Shown here: positions 43,576-54,850 of the stretch, one piece after another
Layout of the letters: every line of letters starts with the position of its first letter
Position numbering within the stretch: the stretch's first letter is position 1
NCBI GenBank assembly: GCA_002897115.2
Contig: BCIH01000008.1
Span: forward strand, 990,900-1,054,899
Direction of reading: 5' to 3'
Origin: Prototheca cutis
Lineage: Eukaryota; Chlorophyta; Trebouxiophyceae; Chlorellales; Chlorellaceae
DNA length: 64,000 nucleotides
Translations under genes and position numbers: made by a program
Notes under the pieces: generated by a model
Databases searched by the model: none
The model's input: only the letters and a program-made list of their open reading frames with translations
Told to the model about the DNA's origin: nothing

Positions 43576-44644
43576 ATGAAACCCGCGTGCATCCTCCATG
43601 ACCGGGTCAACCTGGCGGTGCTGCCCGTGGTGGGCTCGCTCATGGTGCTGGGCCTCATGGGCTACGTCAGCACCACCCTGGTGTCCGCCGTGTTCACCGT
43701 CTACGTGGCGGTAGACTTCCTGTGGATTGCCTACATCCCAACGGCCGTGCCCTCCCTGCCGAGTGTGATCCTGCTGCACCATGCTGTCACCCTCGTCCTG
43801 CTGGCCCACCCGCTGGCCTACCCGGAACTGGGCCGCTACACATGCTGGGTGAGTGGCTGGCGGCTGGCGGGGTGGGAATGGCATAGAACACAAGGAGATT
43901 TGCAAGTTGGACTGCTTGCTTCACTTGGCATGATGGAATGAGGGTAGCAATGGGCGGCCTGGGAACCCGTGTGGGAGCCGGCGACGGAGCACCCTTGGAC
44001 AACGCCCCTCTGCATTTCTTCCGCCCCTACCCGGCATACCCAGGACGGCTTGTGCGAACTCAACACGTATTTCCTGATTGCGCGGCGGCAGTGGAAGAGC
44101 CTGCGGCTGCCCTTCTCCATCGCTTACTGGGCTACCTTCTTCCCGCTCCGCATCTTCCTGTACCCATACATGCTTGTCATGTTTTGCAGAGAGCTGCAGG
44201 TGCACTCGGGGTTGTTTATTGAGTGTGTGGTCGGATTGGGGGAAGGGTTCATGGGTTGATGTGAATTTTGGCTGTACACCTGGGGCCTGTGCGGATGCCA
44301 GACCTGTGCCGACAACATGCAAGGGCGCGACAAGGCATGAAACGCTGATCGCTGCCTCTCGAATCCCCCGACGCTCCCTTTTGCAGGCACCACAGTACCC
44401 ATGGTGGACGATGGTTCTGTGCTGCGCCAGCCAGGTCGTGCTCATCGCTTTCAACATGATCCTGTTGTGGCTGTCCGTGGCAAACTGGCGTCAGCCCCCC
44501 CGCAAGTACGCGGAGGACGACACCGAAGTCGTGGTCCAGGCCGAGGACCTCAGGCCGGCAGCAACTGCCGACAGCCCTCGTGCCAGCCGCCCCGTGGGCT
44601 CGGCGTCGGTCGCGGTACGGCTGCGCAGCACCAACAAGCTTTGA
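43576..44644 (+). CDS. TLC (TRAM-LAG1-CLN8) domain membrane protein
   Basis: Multi-pass membrane protein of the TLC family, which includes ceramide synthases, CLN8 and lipid-handling proteins of the ER and plasma membrane. Exons 43576-43848, 44044-44199 and 44387-44644, all phase 0, about 228 residues. Hydrophobic helices begin after HDRVNLAVLPVVG; the paired histidines LLHHAVTLVLL and the glutamate motif LCELNTYFLIARRQWKSL are in the TLC positions; WATFFPLRIFLYPYMLV and SQVVLIAFNMILLWL are later helices. It lacks the Lag1p motif of ceramide synthases, so it is more likely a CLN8/TLCD-like protein. The cytosolic tail is Ala/Ser/Arg-rich. Start assumed at the first in-frame ATG. Confidence 0.78.
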
Positions 44645-44863
44645 GGCGGGGGTGCCTTGCCTTTATTTCCCTGCCGTTTCCGACGGCCCTGGCACCGTGT
44701 GTTGGTGCCACCCGCACAACGTGAGCCCGTGCCTTTTGAGTGACCAGTGCCAGTTTTTGTTCAAGCACGGCTGCCGGAACCCCTTCTGACGAACCGACAC
44801 CACCATTGTCACTTGAGCACAATGCCTCATTTGTCCATATGTGAGAACACTTGCGTGTGTGAT

Positions 44864-46865
44864 TCAAATTGGTGGGTCCTCGGGCCGCCATGCCTCATAC
44901 GGGAACCCGGCTGGCATGCAGTCGGGCACATCCCACAGCAGTGAAAACAAAAACTCCAGAGCGTCCACCAGTCGGGGGCCCGGGCGGTTGAACATCTGTG
45001 TGTTGGGGGGGGGGGGGGGNGGGGNGGGGCGCGATTGGGTTCTTGGAGGCAGGGGACAGAGGCCAAGTCGTATGCCCATCCGTTAGCCTTCTGTCGCCCT
45101 CCTAATGAAACACCAGTTGCCTGCCTCCCCAGGGCACCTGGTTGCCATCGACGACTACCACTCGGCCGGCCTTGACTGCTGTGAGCTCGCTCCTGCATGA
45201 TCATGAGGGTGTGGACTGTCCTTGCCTCCCTTTTTCTTGGAGGGCGTGCTCTTGACGTTGGCATGCACTGCGCACAGAGGGACGACCCAAGAAAGGTACG
45301 ACACACACGCACCACCCTGGGTGCTGCACCAGGGGCTGCATTTCGCGCTTGGTAGTGGGGATGTCGAGGCCGCAGGGTGCCACGACCAGCCAGTCTGGGT
45401 CAGCTTCCTTTAATTTTTCGAATGGCACCGCAAAGCTCCTCCCCGCGCCGCCATCCTTCCTGCTGGATTTTCAGGGCAGTGGTTAGGGGCTGGTTGCAAA
45501 GCGTGCCAAGCACCGCGTCTGGGGGTCGGACATCTCTTTGTAGTAGGATTTCTCGATCCTGGCCCCAGGCGGCAGCAGTGCTGAGCCAGACCTTGGATCC
45601 CATCGACACCCCGGCTCCAATGGCACAGCGCAACCTGGCCAGGTGGCCCCAGCCCAGCCCTCCCCGCCACCACCATCCACACACATAACTCGCCTGCCTG
45701 GGTTGATGACATGCTGGCCACCTGCCATGTGCACCAGCTGGGGCGTCCAGTGCCCCCCCACGAAGAGGGGGTCGGTCCACTCAGCGACAAGGACTCGAGG
45801 CGCCGGTGTGCCTGCCAGCCGCAGCTCCGCGACCCGACACTCGATGGCCCTGACACGGCCCTCCAGTGCGGCCCGTGCCGTGGCAGCGGCACCGGGGTCG
45901 TGCACCGCCGCGCCCACACGCGTCAAATCATCCAAAACTTCGGTCAAGTCCTGAGGCGACAGGTCCACCAGTGTCGGTTCAGGGCGCATGCCCGCACACA
46001 GTGCCTGCACTGCACAGTAGTCCACGCTGCACACGCGACACAGGCTCTGCAGTGCTGGGTGGGCGAGGGGGGTGGGTCTCCGAGTGCCGCCGAGGATAAG
46101 GCCATCAATGGTGAACCACAACCACCACGGCCAGCGCTCGGGTCGCAGGGCCAAAACAGTCCATGCAGTAGTTATACTGTCAGAAATCAAGGCACTAAAC
46201 AACCCACTGGACACCCCATTTCCCATTATAGTCCTTTCATTATCTCCAGAAACCATAACACTCCTGCACCGGCAAACCTGGGTCAGGATAACGTCTGGCT
46301 TGAGCTGTTTCAGGAGCTCCTCGTCCACAGAGTACAGGCTCTGGCCTTCATCTAGAGACGCCCGAACTTGGGCATCCACGTCAGCAGAGGTGGTAAACTT
46401 GGTGCGGGCTGCCGTGAGCACAGGGAGAGAGGCCAAGCTCGTGGGGCCATAGTCGCATTCGTGGCTGCATGGCAGTTTCGGGGCGGCTGTACTAAATATT
46501 CCGTTTCAAAAAGTGTAGGGAAGGTGTGCTTGTGTGAATAATGGAAATCAGCTGTGGTAGATCACCATCATTGTTCATGCAGCTGGGAGTCAGGGGTTGC
46601 AGTGAGGTTTTGGAGCTGCTGCTCTCATGGGATGTCCAAGATCTTCGCTGGCCTCCACCCACCCAAAACACCTCCATGTCTACGCCCTGAACTGCATGCC
46701 AACGCTGGCCTGCCATCACCCATGCCACTGCATTGGACATGCCAATCAACACACGCGCCTTTTCCCGACGAGCTGAACGGTGGCCTCTGGGCCCTGAGCT
46801 TGGATGATGCAGGTCGCAATCTCCGTGGCACTGGGCAGCAGCGACACCACCCTGACCGCCTTCAT
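44864..46865 (-). CDS. BtuF-like cobalamin/periplasmic-binding-fold protein
   Basis: Homologue of bacterial ABC-transporter substrate-binding proteins for vitamin B12/iron complexes, here without a signal peptide or membrane anchor. Exons 46759-46865, 46278-46464, 45694-46046, 45313-45459, 45138-45192 and 44864-44995, about 326 residues. The N-terminus RVVSLLPSATEIATCI and the junction-spanning SHECDYG are diagnostic of the plant and algal BtuF-like family; SLYSVDEELLKQLKPDVILT, LKEADPDWLVVAPCGLD and AVKAGRVVVVDGNQ / FNRPGPRLVDALEFL follow. Intron 1 is best read with a GC donor at 46758. Intron 3 could use a GC donor (46 bases inside the family-like INPG) or a GT donor three bases later with a different acceptor. 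Exon 5 ends at the G/N tract of the next intron. The role in B12 uptake or handling is inferred only. Confidence 0.8.
45005..45029. repeat. poly-G tract with two N
   Basis: G-run with N at 45020 and 45025, in the last intron of the BtuF-like gene, immediately 5' of the last acceptor in gene direction. Confidence 0.9.
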
Positions 46866-47279
46866 CACGCTCGCAGCCAGCGTCACCACCCCGACCCGAC
46901 CAGCGATCTCATGACACGATTGTAAAATGGTGCCAAAGTATGGATCCAGAGTAACGGCTGCCTTGATTTCCCTGGTGTGTGTCCTTTTGGTCGGCGACAT
47001 ATGGCTTGCCACCCAGCATCACCCGGCGATCGGATTGGGCTGCGAAACGAACCAGGCCCGACGCAACAGAGGCAAAAGCGCGAGCTGGCCCCAATCGTGC
47101 CGCGCAGGCAATACATCAAGATCATTTGCTCATTCGGATGAATTGAGCGGCGTGTGGATCGGACGAGATGATTCCACGGTCTGCCCCCGTGCCAAAGTGA
47201 TCTGGGCTGCCGCCAGCGCAGCCCCGCCACCCAGCGATCGGGCCGCCGGGCTCATGGAAGTTGAGCTGTGACTCAGAAG
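46866..47279. promoter_or_regulatory. divergent intergenic region BtuF-like / MON2
   Basis: About 410 bases between divergent starts, presumably both promoters. If the BtuF-like protein has a targeting exon it would lie here, but none was recognised. Confidence 0.35.
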
Positions 47280-50200
47280 ATGACGATATCAAGTCCGTCT
47301 TCATTCGTTCCCGCCCTGGAGGCGGACTACCGCCAGCTGTCCAATGAGTCCCGGAGGTCGGAGGGGTTCGTCGGCCTGTTTGCCTCGGCCGACCACCCCG
47401 AGATCAAGGAAGCGGCGGAGCGCGCGGTGCTGAGCATCAGGGCCGTGGCGCACTCCCCCGACCCCATCTCCCAACTGGCCCAGTGCAAGGTGTATGTTGA
47501 GGGGGATGGCTGGGCTGGGAGCGGTGGTGGGCTGCCCGACTCATGGCTGCACTCGGTGACTGCTACTCCTTGGCTTTCTCTGTCATTACGTCACTGTGCA
47601 CGACAGCGCGTGTCATGATGCGCCTGCACTCAAAGCAGGATGTGCGTTTGGGGACATGCCAATCGACGATCGCCTCATGCTGGAGAGCATAGCAGCGGCA
47701 TATGCTCCACAACCCCCCCCCCCCCCCCAAAAAAACACACAGGACCTGTTCCGGCCACTGCAGCTTGCTGCGGACACGCGGTCCCCCCGACTGGCAGCGC
47801 ATGCACTGTCCACGGCGCAGCGCCTGGTTGCCAACGGTGCGGCGTCTGCGGGAGATGGTGAGGCGTTGGCGGGGATGCTGGCCGCCGCTGCTCGGCTGTC
47901 GGACGAGACGGTGCGGCTTCGGGCGCTGCAGGCGGCCCTGACCCTAGCGCAATCGCCCGTGCATCCGACATCCGAGGCCGGACTGGGTGCGGTCCTGAGC
48001 GCCACACTGGGCCTGCTGAGTGCCAAGGGGAACCGCGACGTCGTGACCAGCACCGCCGCGGCGACGGCCCGCCAGGTGTTGGTGCTCCTACTGGGCTATG
48101 CCCCAGAGGGCGACGTCCAAATGGTGGCCATCCGCGCCGCCACCGACATCTGTGCCATGGCCGCTGGTGCGAGCGGCAAGCGGGTGTTCGCCACTTGTGC
48201 CTTTGGTTCTATGTTAAGAGAGGACCGTGGGGCCCGCGATGATTGGTGTGAGGAGATGGTTCCTGACGAATCATTATCCAGTCCCTGATCTCCCCCCCTC
48301 CTCCAAAACAAACAATCAATCACAGGCCAGAGCCCAAGCTGGCTGAAGATCCAGTCCCTGCCAAGGACACAGGTGCTCAACCTGCTTGAGTTTGTGACGT
48401 CGGCGGCGCCGGGGCCCTTTCAGACCGTGGCTGAGCTGAGGGAGATTGTGGGCAAGACCATGCCTGCCATGCTTCGCCCACAACTCCAGGTATTGGGTTT
48501 TGACCCTGGCGCAACAGGCCCTGATATGAGCGTTTGTGGTGAGAGTCATGTGCTGTTCGGCACTGCTTGTCATGACATGGTTATCGAAGCCCCGGCTTCT
48601 TGCCGCTCCTGCCATCATCACCACCAACAACACCATGCACAGGATCATTTCGACGCGGGTGTCGCGGCGCTTGGGTTTGCCACATCGCAGTTCTTGTCGC
48701 TCAGGGCCGCGCTGGGATGCACCCGGAGCCTGCTGTCCACCTTTCACGCCGAGATGGGTGCCGAGGCCGGTGCCTTGTTGCAGAGCCTGCTCGCAGGTAC
48801 GGGGGAAGATTGGGGTTGTTTTGCCTTGACTTGCATACATGCAGGGGCAGCGATGGATCGCATCTGTGTGCCATGGATTGCCCACTCCGTCGGGGGGGGA
48901 ATGCGACGTTTGGAATGTGGCGGGTGGGCCAACTCGCCCGTGACAAAACGCCCTCGCCCCGCCCACCCGCCCACCAACACATCGTTCCTGCGCAATGAAA
49001 TGCTGCAGGGTTGCAGGGTGGACACCCCGAGTTTCAACGTGTAGCGGTGATGCACGTGGTCGTGCACCTGTTGGGGGACCGGTTCTTTTTGACCTGGCTG
49101 GTCGCCAGCTTTGACTGCAAGCAGGTGTGCTGCCATGACTTGTGTGAGGAGGGTTCACTGCATTGTTGATGGCCAGTGGTGTGATGTCTTTCTGCGTTTG
49201 TGAACCGGGTTGCCTCGAAAGCGATGTCAATGGCAACGTGCAGTCGCCGTTTCCCGAAGTTTGTATGACAACCCTTTTCCGTCGGGGGCCCTGGTCAGGG
49301 TCAAATGCTGGAGGCCGGGCGGTCGCTGGTGGAAGCATGCCTGATGGTGCTGGAGGAGGCCGGGAAGCGAGGCCGCGACCCTGAGGACGAGCCGCCGGCC
49401 GTGGCAGTGGCCCAGGCCCTGGGCGCCGCACCGGGGTCGCTGGAGCCCGACCCCGTGGCTGGGGCCGTGCCAGCCCAGCGAGCCGCGCTGGGGGCGCTGG
49501 CCGCACGCGGCCTGGGCGCCATGGCTTCGTCCCTGGAAACGATGGCCGGGGAGCGTGGTGACATAGGCGTTGGCAATGGCACCCCCCATGACAACGGTGC
49601 CGCCATGACCGAGAGCAGCGCCGCTGCCAAGCACTTGATCGAGGGGATGGAGCGCTCGCTGCTTCGTGTGCTTCGGGCATGGCTGGGTCCCAGTCCGCCC
49701 CCGGAACCGTTGCACCAGGATCTCATCCAGGTAAGTCGGTCGTCGATTGACATGTTAAGATGGTGATGATTATGTAATCCAACCAACAACACAGTTTTCT
49801 CCCACGGCCACTCCGCAAACAAACCCGATGGCCCTTCACCCCACCCTCTGCCCTCCTCTCCATCCATGCTAGGTTTTGAGCACGTGCACTGTGGCGGCTG
49901 GGAAGGCGGGGTGCAAGGCGACACGCGATGCCTGCCTTTCGTTACTGTGTGCATTGAGTGGCGGGCCTGGGACGGCCGGGGGGGGGCACCCGCTGCCCAC
50001 AGGTGAACCCAGCCCAGCCCCCAGCGAGCTGGCCGCCACACGGGCACTGCTGGGCGTCGTGCATCGTCTGCGCGGCGGTCTGGATGGCGCCTGGCCGAGT
50101 GTCCTGGCGACCCTGGTCTACGCCGACCGCCGACTGGCCGTGGCCCGGGCCTCCGGGGGCAGCGCCGCTGCTGCTGGGCCCCACCGCAGCTCCGCCGGCG

Positions 50201-53200
50201 GTGGCGACGATGGCGTCAGCGCTGACGCGGGGTCGCACACGTCCGACCTCGACGCGCTTTCTTCCAGTCTGACGGCGCTGTATGCCTCCAGTTCATCGTG
50301 GCCCCTGCCCGCGGTGCAGGGCCTGGTGGCGGGGCTCTGCGAGGCGTCGCTCGAGGAGCTGGTTGGGCGCGAGGTTCGAGCCGGGGGTGGTCCTGGCCGA
50401 GCGCCCGTGGACGAGCGGGTGGCGATGGGCGGGAGCTCGGTCGACGCACGTGATGGCTCCACGACGACGGCTATGGCGACCATGCACATGCAGCATGCGC
50501 ATGCGACAGCTGGCCCACACCTGAGTGGCGGCAGCGGCAGTGCCAGCAACAACCCCATGCCTCTCTCGACAGGCAACCGCCCCCTCGCGCTGGGCCGGCT
50601 GGCGGACGTTCTCTTAGCCAACGCAGCCCGGCTGGAGGAACTCTGGGCGCTGTTCCTGGGTCACGTGCTGGAGGTGCGGGCGAGGGGCGCGCCGGGTGCC
50701 CGCATCGCCGCGGTCGAGGCCCTTGGTGCCGTCATTGTGGGAACCCTGTCCCGACAAGCGGCTGTGGCTGCGGCGGGCGACGGCGTGGACGAGGCGGCAG
50801 TAGTTGACGACCCCGCATCTACAGCCGTCGCTGGCAATGCCAGCGACAGAGCACCAGGGCCCCCCCGCCACCCAACCCATGTCGTGGACGAGAACGAGCG
50901 GAGCGAGGGCCTGGAGCAGATGCTGCTGGCTGCCTTGGAAAGCGTGCATGGCGACGAGCGCGATCCAGAGGTCCGGCGCGCCGCGCTGCGGGTGCTCCTG
51001 GGCGTCCTGCGGCGATGCGGCGAGCGCCTGGGCGGCGGCTGGGCGGCCGCGCTACGCCTGCTGGCTGGCGTCCCCGGCGACGGCGACATGGCCGCGCTGG
51101 ACCTGGGGTTCCAGGCCGTGCAGCTCGTGGCGGGGGACCACGCGTCGGCGCTGCCGGCGCCCGCGCTGCGGCGCTGCCTGGAAGTCGCTTCTGCCTATGG
51201 CACGCAGCAGACGGACCTCAACATCTCTCTCACCACCATCAGCCTGCTCTGGAATGTCGCCGACGTCGTCGGACGTGGGGCACCGCTCGGGGAAGGTGGT
51301 GACGACGATGATGTGGAAAGTGCGGGCTTGGTGCCCGGTCCGGCGGCAGAGGCCACGACGACGGCGCCGCCACCAGGCACCGTCGCCGCCCCTTTGATCA
51401 CTGAAGCCTTCCCTGCACAGCCGGGCTCGCCAAGTTCGGCGGTTCGGCTCACAGCAGGTGAAGCGACGGGGATTCTGGAGCTGATTTTCGTCATGCTGCA
51501 ATCACTGGCTTCGGACGTGCGGCCAGAGGTTCGAAACTCCGGGCTGAGGACTCTGTTTGCGCTGGTGTCCGCGCAGGGTAGCCGCCTGCCGCGCGCGCGG
51601 TGGGAGGCGTGCCTGTGGGAAACGCTGTTCCCGCTGCTGCGGCATGCGGTTCGCATGTCGGCGACCAGCAGTCGCGAGGAGCGGGGCCCCGCCGCACTGG
51701 GCACGCTGCGTGGCGGCGAAACCGTCACGCTCGTCGTGCATCACTCGGCCAATTCGGACGCTAAGCAGTGGGACGAGACGGTCGCGCTGGCGCTGGCAGG
51801 CATGGGCCGCCTGTTCCGGGCACAGCTCCCGCGCGTGCTGGCCTGCCCCGCGGGGCCTGCGGGCTGGGACGAGCTCATGGCCATTGTCGAGGGGTGCATC
51901 GCAGGGGCCCGCAAGCGCGTTGCATTAGCTGCGGCTGCCGTGTTGATGGCGCTGTTGAGTGCACATGGCGGCGACGCGAATGCGCTGGATGACAGAGCCT
52001 GGAGCCGTGCGCTGCGTGCGCTGTCGGTGGCCGTGGAAGCTATCGCCACCCCGGGCTGCCGCGTGCCTTTGGCAGTCCGACTCGAAACCATTGCCCTCGT
52101 CAAGAGTGCGGCACAGGCTGCCCGAGCAAGGGGCGATGGCGACGGCTTCAAGCAGTCGCTGCGTTGGCTGGAGCGCGCCGCGCGGCGGCCGTGGTCGGAT
52201 GACGATGCGAATACCCAGTCTGTCGCCGGGGGACTGCTGCCTTCAGGAACAGCAGGTCTGCCGCCCGTCCAGCGAGCTTGTTTGGCCGCGCTGGGCGAGT
52301 TGACCCCGGAGCCGGGTGATATCGATCTCTGGTCCGAGCGCCTCAGTGTCCTAGCTGCTTTGCTCAGCCCTCACCAGATCCTGGAAGCCGCTGCAGAACG
52401 CCGCTGTCAGATGTCATGGGGCGGCGAGGGAGGACCCGACGATCACGCCGACGCCCCGGCGCCCCTGGGCCAGGGCACCAAGAACGATGCGCAGCGGCTG
52501 GTGTCCCGCGAAGGGTCCGCCCTGCGCGCCGACGCCAGTCGCGACGGCCAACCCGCGCTGTCCTCCCGTTTTTTGGATGCGGTGCGGCAGGTGGTGGTCA
52601 TGGGCGGTGCTTTGGCAATTCCCTGAGTGTTTTCTGGCTTGCATGTCGTCGGGCTGTGCACAGGCACCTTCCGGCAAGGAACTGAGAGCACCACGCCCAG
52701 AAATACCCAAAGCGATGTCACCCGCAGGTGCTGGGTGCGCTGGTCAAGGCATATGGCAATGCGCCGGGCCGGGCCCAGGCACGGATGCTGCCAGACGTGG
52801 CGGCAGCGCTGGGCGCCTGCATGGTGGTGAGTGAACATGGGCGCGGGGGTGTTTGTTTCGGGGGTCCAGGATGTTGGTGGCTGCCGTGTCGGGAGAGAGT
52901 GCCAAAAAAATTGCAAGAAGGAAAAAAGGGGACGGGGCTGTGCTGTAAGGCAGGCGCGCTACCACTGCGCCACGGCGACGGGGGGATTTCCTGTCACCGG
53001 TCGGGTTCGAACCGACGACCGACTGCGTTCGTGTCACGGCACCCAGACCGCTAGTGCAGTTTGGAATTTCTCACGAGCTGCATTCGGTTCCGAGGGTTGT
53101 TTTGGTGGGGGGCCGGTCCATTCCGTCAGCACGTGGAGCACAGACGAGCAAACGAGCAGCACAATGCATCCCAATGGAAGAGATCCTTCTGAATTACACA

Positions 53201-54543
53201 CCTGCGCCCGCATTCAATAACCGACCCTAACCTCCTCAGGTGCGGTACAGCATCCCTGAGGATGACACGTGGCGTGTGGCGGCCAAGGCCTTTGTGGCGC
53301 TGGTGCCCCTTGGGCTGGGTGCGCTGGCCGAGCAGCAGCCGGATGCCGGGCTGGAGGGCCGGACGTGGGACGCCCTGGCTGAGGCCCTGGAGGGATTCCT
53401 CCTGGCGAGTGGGGTTGTCAACATTTCGGAGAATGGGGCTGTCGGTGACGACCAGGGGCTGCCGATCGAGCCGGGCCACATCACGCCACGCACGACCAGT
53501 GTGCCTGAAGGAGCGGCGCACGGGGGTTCCAACCCGGGCACTGGCACCGCGCCGCTGGACGTCAGGCAGGAAAGGTAGGTCTTGGGTGCGTTTCGTTGTC
53601 TGAGCTCATTGTATCGCTCCGTCCCCCCTTGGCAACCACTCACGACCCCCATCGACGTCCTGCCCACCCCCCTCGCCCCTTTGGCAGCCTGGGCTTGGCG
53701 TTGGTGTCGGCGCCGGTCACCAGCCTCCCGTTCCCGCCGCCGGCGGCTGCACTGGTGCAAGAAAGCGAGGCCAACCCGGAGCTGTCGCAGACACCATCGG
53801 ACGACGAGCTTGAAATCCTGGTCCTCGATTCTTTGGCCGATTCGGTACTGGGTCTGGCAAGTGCAATGCCCGAGCCGGCACTGGCACGGTTTGTCTCCAT
53901 CATCGACCGCGGCGTATGCTGTGCGCCGGTGGTGGCCGGGGCGATGGGCGCCGCCCACCAAGGGAGTGTCGCAGCTGCAGGGCTGGCCTACTCTCAGGCC
54001 TGCCTGCGAAAGCTGTATGTCTTGGCAGCACAATGCGAGCCCGCGGGAATGGCAGAGCAAACGAGAGCATCTGCGACATTCCCGGCGGCAGTGGCAGCCC
54101 TGCGGGCGCTGCTGGCTCGTTGCACGGACATGCTCCGCGCAGCGGCGGCTGGCATGGGGTTTGGGGATGGAAATCCCGGGCCAGCTCCCAAGGAAGCCCC
54201 CACAGCACGCTACGGGGGCTATGATGGGCGCCCGCGACTGGACGAGGCGCTGTGCATGCTGGATGTCCTGGCCACACTAACATTAGCACCCGAAGTCATC
54301 GATGCCCTGGTGCCAGAGGCCGGGGAGCGGGTCTGTCGTGTCGTAGCCCTGGCGCGGGCACTTGGCAGCCATTCTCCCCCGCCAGGGACAAAGGAACGCA
54401 CGCACCTGCTGCTGGTGTACCCGGCGCTCGTGGCGGCTGTGGCGCTACCAGAGGCGAGCCTTCGCGACCGCGTGTGCGAGCTTCTGAATGCCGTTGGAGA
54501 GCAGCTTGGCCTGGCAGACGCACCGCCGGGTGCAGAGGGGTGA
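47280..54543 (+). CDS. MON2: MON2-like endosome/trans-Golgi HEAT protein
   Basis: Relative of large Arf-GEFs lacking the Sec7 domain; acts at the trans-Golgi/endosome in recycling with Dopey and retromer. Ten exons: 47280-47489, 47743-48166, 48326-48489, 48691-48796, 49009-49124, 49299-49730, 49873-52590, 52728-52826, 53240-53574, 53688-54543; about 1819 residues (human 1717). The DCB-like N-terminus (EADYRQLSNESRRSE; STAAATARQVLVLLLGYAPEG) and GQSPSWLKIQSLPRTQVLNL mark the family. Later parts are Ala-rich HEAT repeats with family-like ILELIFVMLQSLASDVRPEV and RNSGLRTLFALVSAQGSRLP, and RYSIPEDDTWRVAAKAF. The 2.7-kb exon 7 is rich in low-complexity Ala/Gly inserts. A tRNA gene sits antisense in intron 8. 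An N-terminal Sec7 domain is not present, which fits MON2 rather than BIG/GBF Arf-GEFs. Confidence 0.87.
52922..52927 (-). terminator. RNA polymerase III terminator of the permuted tRNA
   Basis: Six T on the minus strand, about 16 nt after the 5' half of the permuted tRNA. This is where a Pol III terminator must sit if the transcript runs leader, 3' half, 5' half, trailer. Confidence 0.75.
52943..53027 (-). tRNA. circularly permuted tRNA-Val (anticodon UAC)
   Basis: Read on the minus strand, the 3' half precedes the 5' half. 3' half (53027 to 52992): GCAGT, variable CGGTC, T-stem GTCGG (53016-53012), loop TTCGAAC, CCGAC, acceptor strand CGGTGAC (52999-52993), discriminator A. About 12 intervening bases follow (52991-52980). 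5' half (52979 to about 52943): acceptor GTCGCCG (52979-52973), TG, D-stem GCGC, loop AGTGGTA, GCGC, G26, anticodon strand CCTGC, loop CTTACA with anticodon TAC (52947-52945). GTCGCCG pairs with CGGTGAC over 7 bp with one G-U; D-stem is 4 bp, T-stem 5 bp; the anticodon stem pairs 4 of 5 (C27-U43 mismatch). A-box TGGCGCAGTGG and B-box GGTTCGAACCC are intact but in reversed order. No normal 3' half follows the 5' half. It lies antisense in MON2 intron 8. Confidence 0.85.
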
Positions 54544-54850
54544 TGCAGGCGATGGTTCCCTGGCAACAGAGTGTCAACCATCCCATTGGCCCGTGTTTCT
54601 TGTGGTATTTTGCCCGGCATGGAGGGTGCTCTGTCCGCTGCCCCGGTGTCCTATTCCTTATCCTTGCTCTGGCACCACCAGCTCAACTCAGCGGTGCGCG
54701 GATGCATTCTCGGCACGGGCTGCAGTGCCCTGAGAAAGAAATGCCTCATCTGTGGGTATATTCTTAAAGTCATCCTCTCTCCACAAACGGGGGCTCGTTT
54801 CATCATTTGCACGCACAAAGAGCCTCCCCAATAAGCAAGCAAGCACATCG
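54544..54850. other. convergent intergenic region
   Basis: About 310 bases between two stop codons; 3' UTRs only, nothing else seen. Confidence 0.4.
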
